Below are positions 5,028 through 8,055 of a DNA stretch of 8,055 nt, one piece after another. This stretch comes from Bryobacterales bacterium. Its GTDB lineage: Bacteria > Acidobacteriota > Terriglobia > Bryobacterales > Bryobacteraceae. The DNA lies in NCBI GenBank assembly GCA_025462985.1, contig JAOAPP010000073.1:1-8055 (forward strand). The letters run 5' to 3'. Position 1 is the stretch's first letter, and each line of letters starts with the position of its first letter. The notes under the pieces are model-generated. The model searched no databases. It was not told the DNA's origin and worked only from the letters and a program-made list of their open reading frames with translations. A program made the translations under genes and the position numbers.

Positions 5028-7949
5028 ATGAAAAACCACCGCTCGATGCGAGACCTCCTCCGGAGTGACACTCTAGCCAGATATTGGCTGTCAATTCCCC
5101 TCTGCGCACTGTTCCTGTTGTCGACTCCCTTGCCCGCCCAGACGACTGCAGGCGGCAGCATTCGCGGCCACGTTTCAGACGCGAGCGGAAGTGCGATCCC
5201 CGAAGTAGCGATCGCCGCACACAGCCCCAACGTCGGCGGGAACTTCTCAGGCATTACAGATCAGGAAGGAAATTACGTACTCAACAACCTGCCGCCCGCC
5301 GGAGACTATACGGTCACCGCGGAGAAGACAGGTTTCGGGAAATTGGAGCAGCCGAACGTGGTCGTCCGCGCCGGTTCAAACGCCACGGCCGACCTTACCC
5401 TTCAGGTGGGCGCCGTGAGTCAGTCCGTAGAGGTATCGGGCGACACGAATCTGATTGACCAAGTCAGCTCCGAGCAAACCGTCGACATCTCAGGCCAGAT
5501 GATGCGCGCGATACCGCTCACCGGACGTCGCGAGTGGTCTGATGTTCTGCAACTCACACCAGGTGTTGTGAGCGCCTCCAGCGATGCCTACGGAGGCCAG
5601 ACTTACTTTGTTCGCGGCAGCGAGAATGAGAACCAGGCGACGCTGCTCGATGGCGCCGATATTGGCTCTTTCCTGCAAAACTGGCCCTCGAACTACATCA
5701 GCATCAGCACCGAATCGTTGGGCGATATTCAGATCAAGACCGGAGGCCAGGACGCATCGTCGCCGGCGGCGATGGGGATGGTGATCAATATCGCATCTCC
5801 GACAGGCAGCGATGAGTTCCACGGATCAGCGTCGCTTCTGATTTCTCCACAGAGCTGGAATGCAAACAATACGCCCGGTGGCGTCAGCGCCACGTCGAAG
5901 TCGCTGCAGCCCGACTTCTCCTTCGGTGGTCCCATCAAACGGCGTAAAGCCTGGTTCTTCGCCTCCGGACGTTACATCAACCGTGACGACGGGATCAGCC
6001 GGACCGCTCAGCAATTAGATGAGCTTCAGGCACTCGACCCCACATTCAAGCCTTTTGCCAACCAAGCTCGCGGATTCGTGTTTTTAACCAATGCGACCGT
6101 CGACCTCACCGAGAAGCACCGGCTCTACGGACTCGCCCAGTACGACAGCCGCACGCAAGGCGGAAACTTTCAGTACTATGCCGGCAACTATGCTCCCAGT
6201 CAGTACGGTGGTGGTGCCTATGCACTCCGGCTCACCTCGGCATGGTCTCCGCGGCTCACGACACGGTTTCTCGTCTCCTACAACAACAAGGGAGCAAATA
6301 GCAGCCTCGGCGCCATAGGCGGCGTCCCCAATCAGCCTGAAGTAGATATCTATAGCTCGGTCAGTCGTTCGTCCGGGACGCTCGTCGGCAACGGGCTTGT
6401 CGCGGTATTGGGAGCTCTTTCATCGCGCACGCTGAGTCCTGCGCACAAGACCACCATCAGCGGTGATGCTACCTACGAAGTGCCCTCGTTCGGCGGATCA
6501 CACGAGATTGGCGCCGGCTTTTACCTCCAGCCGCATTCCGCTACTAAGTCGACCACTTACTACGGAAATGGAGGGGCGAATTTGATTGACGAAGTACTAG
6601 TGGACGCCAGCAATCCTTCGGCCGGCGTTATTCCCTTCATGCAACAGACCGTGGGTGCTACGCAGGTGGTCACCAGCAACATCAGAGCGGATGATTATGC
6701 CGGCTACTTACAGGATCGGTGGCGTCCCTCTTCGCGTTTGACCATCAACGCAGGTCTGCGCGCAGACTACATCGCGGCTGAGGATTTGCTGTTCCATGTG
6801 ACCACCGAGCACGCCTGGAACTACGCGCCGCGTATCGGTGTCGCTTACGTGCTCACCAAAAATCAGAAAAATGTAATTCGTGCAAACTGGGCGCGCATCA
6901 CCGATATTCCAAATTCTTCTTACTTCGGTACCGCCGGCAACGAGCAGGCCGCCATCACCAATGCGTATTCGCTCGGCCTGAACAATAACTTCAATACGAT
7001 CTTCACAACACCTGCAAGCACTGCTGCCTCGGCCAACCAGTTCGACCCGAATCGCCACCAGGGATATGTGCAGGAGTGGCTGGTCGGCTATCGCACTCAG
7101 CTACCCGGGAACTTCATTCTGGACGTCAGCTACGTAGATCGGGAATACCGCGACCGTCCGGCTCAGGTGGACATTAACAACATCTATATCAATAACGTAT
7201 GGCAAGGACTCGCCGATCCGACGACGAATAGCAAATACCTCATTACCAACAACAAGTGGAACTGGTTTGTGTATCAGGGCATCGAGTTGACCGCCACCAA
7301 GCAACTTACAAAGCTGCAGTTCATCGGCACCTACACGCATGAGTGGCAGCATATCGCCGGAACCTGGCAGCCGAACGATCCTGCATCCATCCTGCAGCCT
7401 TCCGCTTTCGCGAACAATGCTGGCCTGGGCTCGGTGCGCGGCTTCGTGCCGAACAGTTTGACTGGTTCGGCGGATACGCGGGACCGTATGTGGCAGCCGG
7501 ATCAGGCGCGCACCGCCGTGTCCTGGTCCGCCCCCTGGAAGATGCGCGTGTCCAGCAGCTTCACGGCTCAGTCGGGAACTCCTACCGGTCCCATCACCAC
7601 CAACATTGGGGCGCCCGATTCACAGTACGGTCCGGCCACCATGAACATCGATGGCCGGCTGGTGTCGAACCCGCTCGCCACCACGTTTCGTTTTGCCTAC
7701 GCGAACCGGGGCATCGGTCAGCTCTGGTGCCCGTGGCTGCTGCAGTGGAATGCTCGGGTCGGCCGTGAGTTCCCGATCACGGAACGCCAGTCGATCACCG
7801 CTTCTTTTGATCTCCTGAACATCACCAATCAGGGCTCGGCGCAGCAGTTTATCAGCGGTGCGAATCAGCTGAACAGTAAGAACTACGGAGGCTTGCAGAA
7901 TGTGCAGCTGCCCCGGCAGGCGCAGATCACTTTGCGTTGGAAATTCTAG
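5028..7949 (+). CDS. TonB-dependent receptor with N-terminal carboxypeptidase-regulatory domain (Oar-like), 973 aa
   Basis: An outer-membrane active transporter of the Oar/CarboxypepD_reg type. A long signal peptide has its hydrophobic core at residues 18-33 (ARYWLSIPLCALFLLS) and ends near LPAQ (35-38). A carboxypeptidase regulatory-like beta-sandwich covers about 44-125: SIRGHVSDASGSAIPEVAI, DQEGNYVLNNLPPAGDYTV, KTGF. The plug follows at about 130-260, with IPLTGRREWSDVLQLTPGV (162-180), TYFVRGSENENQATLLDGAD (192-211) and SLGDIQIKTGG. The rest is a beta-barrel rich in aromatic and polar strands, beginning near FHGSASLLIS and including DFSFGGPIKRRKAWFFAS, and it ends in QITLRWKF, a C-terminal Phe as expected for BAM-assembled barrels. 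No classical TonB box was recognised, as is usual for this subfamily. Length is at the short end for acidobacterial members. The ligand cannot be read from sequence; the nearby secreted peptidase makes peptides a reasonable guess. The gene has its own promoter. Confidence 0.93.
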   Translation: MKNHRSMRDLLRSDTLARYWLSIPLCALFLLSTPLPAQTTAGGSIRGHVSDASGSAIPEVAIAAHSPNVGGNFSGITDQEGNYVLNNLPPAGDYTVTAEKTGFGKLEQPNVVVRAGSNATADLTLQVGAVSQSVEVSGDTNLIDQVSSEQTVDISGQMMRAIPLTGRREWSDVLQLTPGVVSASSDAYGGQTYFVRGSENENQATLLDGADIGSFLQNWPSNYISISTESLGDIQIKTGGQDASSPAAMGMVINIASPTGSDEFHGSASLLISPQSWNANNTPGGVSATSKSLQPDFSFGGPIKRRKAWFFASGRYINRDDGISRTAQQLDELQALDPTFKPFANQARGFVFLTNATVDLTEKHRLYGLAQYDSRTQGGNFQYYAGNYAPSQYGGGAYALRLTSAWSPRLTTRFLVSYNNKGANSSLGAIGGVPNQPEVDIYSSVSRSSGTLVGNGLVAVLGALSSRTLSPAHKTTISGDATYEVPSFGGSHEIGAGFYLQPHSATKSTTYYGNGGANLIDEVLVDASNPSAGVIPFMQQTVGATQVVTSNIRADDYAGYLQDRWRPSSRLTINAGLRADYIAAEDLLFHVTTEHAWNYAPRIGVAYVLTKNQKNVIRANWARITDIPNSSYFGTAGNEQAAITNAYSLGLNNNFNTIFTTPASTAASANQFDPNRHQGYVQEWLVGYRTQLPGNFILDVSYVDREYRDRPAQVDINNIYINNVWQGLADPTTNSKYLITNNKWNWFVYQGIELTATKQLTKLQFIGTYTHEWQHIAGTWQPNDPASILQPSAFANNAGLGSVRGFVPNSLTGSADTRDRMWQPDQARTAVSWSAPWKMRVSSSFTAQSGTPTGPITTNIGAPDSQYGPATMNIDGRLVSNPLATTFRFAYANRGIGQLWCPWLLQWNARVGREFPITERQSITASFDLLNITNQGSAQQFISGANQLNSKNYGGLQNVQLPRQAQITLRWKF

Positions 7950-7972
7950 CGGGCGCAAGCGGGAAACGTCGA

Positions 7973-8055
7973 ATGTTACGAGACAAAATCACGAAGAGCG
8001 TTCTGTCGGTTGCACTCGCGACCGGTCTGTCGGCAAATCTCTTAAGGGCACAGGG
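7973..8055 (+). CDS. N-terminus of a secreted protein, signal peptide only (3' end outside window)
   Basis: An ATG at 7973 opens a frame that continues to the window edge: 27 full codons reading MLRDKITKSV then LSVALATGLSANLLRAQ, followed by a Gly codon start. This is a standard signal peptide, with a positive n-region (Arg3, Lys5, Lys8), a hydrophobic core (Val10-Leu19) and a probable cut after a small residue near Ala26/Gln27. The start lies 23 bases after the receptor stop, and GGGAAA (7961-7966) is a modest ribosome binding site. It is therefore probably co-transcribed with the TonB-dependent receptor. The mature protein is not visible, so no function can be given. It is too short here for a standard ORF length cutoff. 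Confidence 0.7.
   Translation, partial: MLRDKITKSVLSVALATGLSANLLRAQ

Noticed and set aside
5084..5458. A + strand alternative frame inside the receptor gene
   Set aside because: It is an Arg-rich out-of-frame shadow of the receptor's regulatory-like domain.

Overview
The window looks like an ordinary chromosomal stretch from an acidobacterium, probably the Terriglobia/Solibacter-like branch. This is inferred from three things: a large Oar/CarboxypepD_reg-type TonB-dependent receptor of the kind that is hugely expanded in that phylum, a secreted M14 peptidase with a GATase-like tail, and moderately high GC. No mobile element, CRISPR array, tRNA, rRNA or phage gene was recognised.

Left part (1-1643, + strand): three tightly spaced genes read in one direction. 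They are the C-terminal end of an ATP-dependent DNA ligase of the LigD type, a small class I SAM-dependent methyltransferase, and an exported cytochrome P460-family protein with one c-type heme site (CYSCH). The spacing suggests co-transcription, but the three functions do not form an obvious pathway.

Middle (1543-2451): a DUF302 protein on the - strand converges on the P460 gene and overlaps its 3' end tail-to-tail by about 100 bases. Its own start is fixed by a strong GAGGAG ribosome binding site. Between it and the next + strand gene lies a divergent intergenic region of about 380 bases. That region holds a 13-base inverted repeat, a 10-base palindrome and a candidate extended -10 promoter.

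Right part (2452-8055, + strand): an 810-residue secreted M14-family metallopeptidase with an intact zinc site and a C-terminal glutamine-amidotransferase-like domain, followed by a convincing hairpin terminator. A consensus -35 promoter then drives a 973-residue outer-membrane TonB-dependent receptor. Only 23 bases after its stop, a new reading frame opens with a clear signal peptide and runs off the window. The peptidase plus receptor plus secreted protein suggest extracellular peptide breakdown and uptake across the outer membrane. This is inference from context, and the terminator shows that peptidase and receptor are separate transcription units.

I found no clear evidence of a novel system. 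The points most worth checking are the antisense overlap of the P460 and DUF302 genes, the secreted protein directly downstream of the receptor, and the regulatory dyads upstream of the peptidase.
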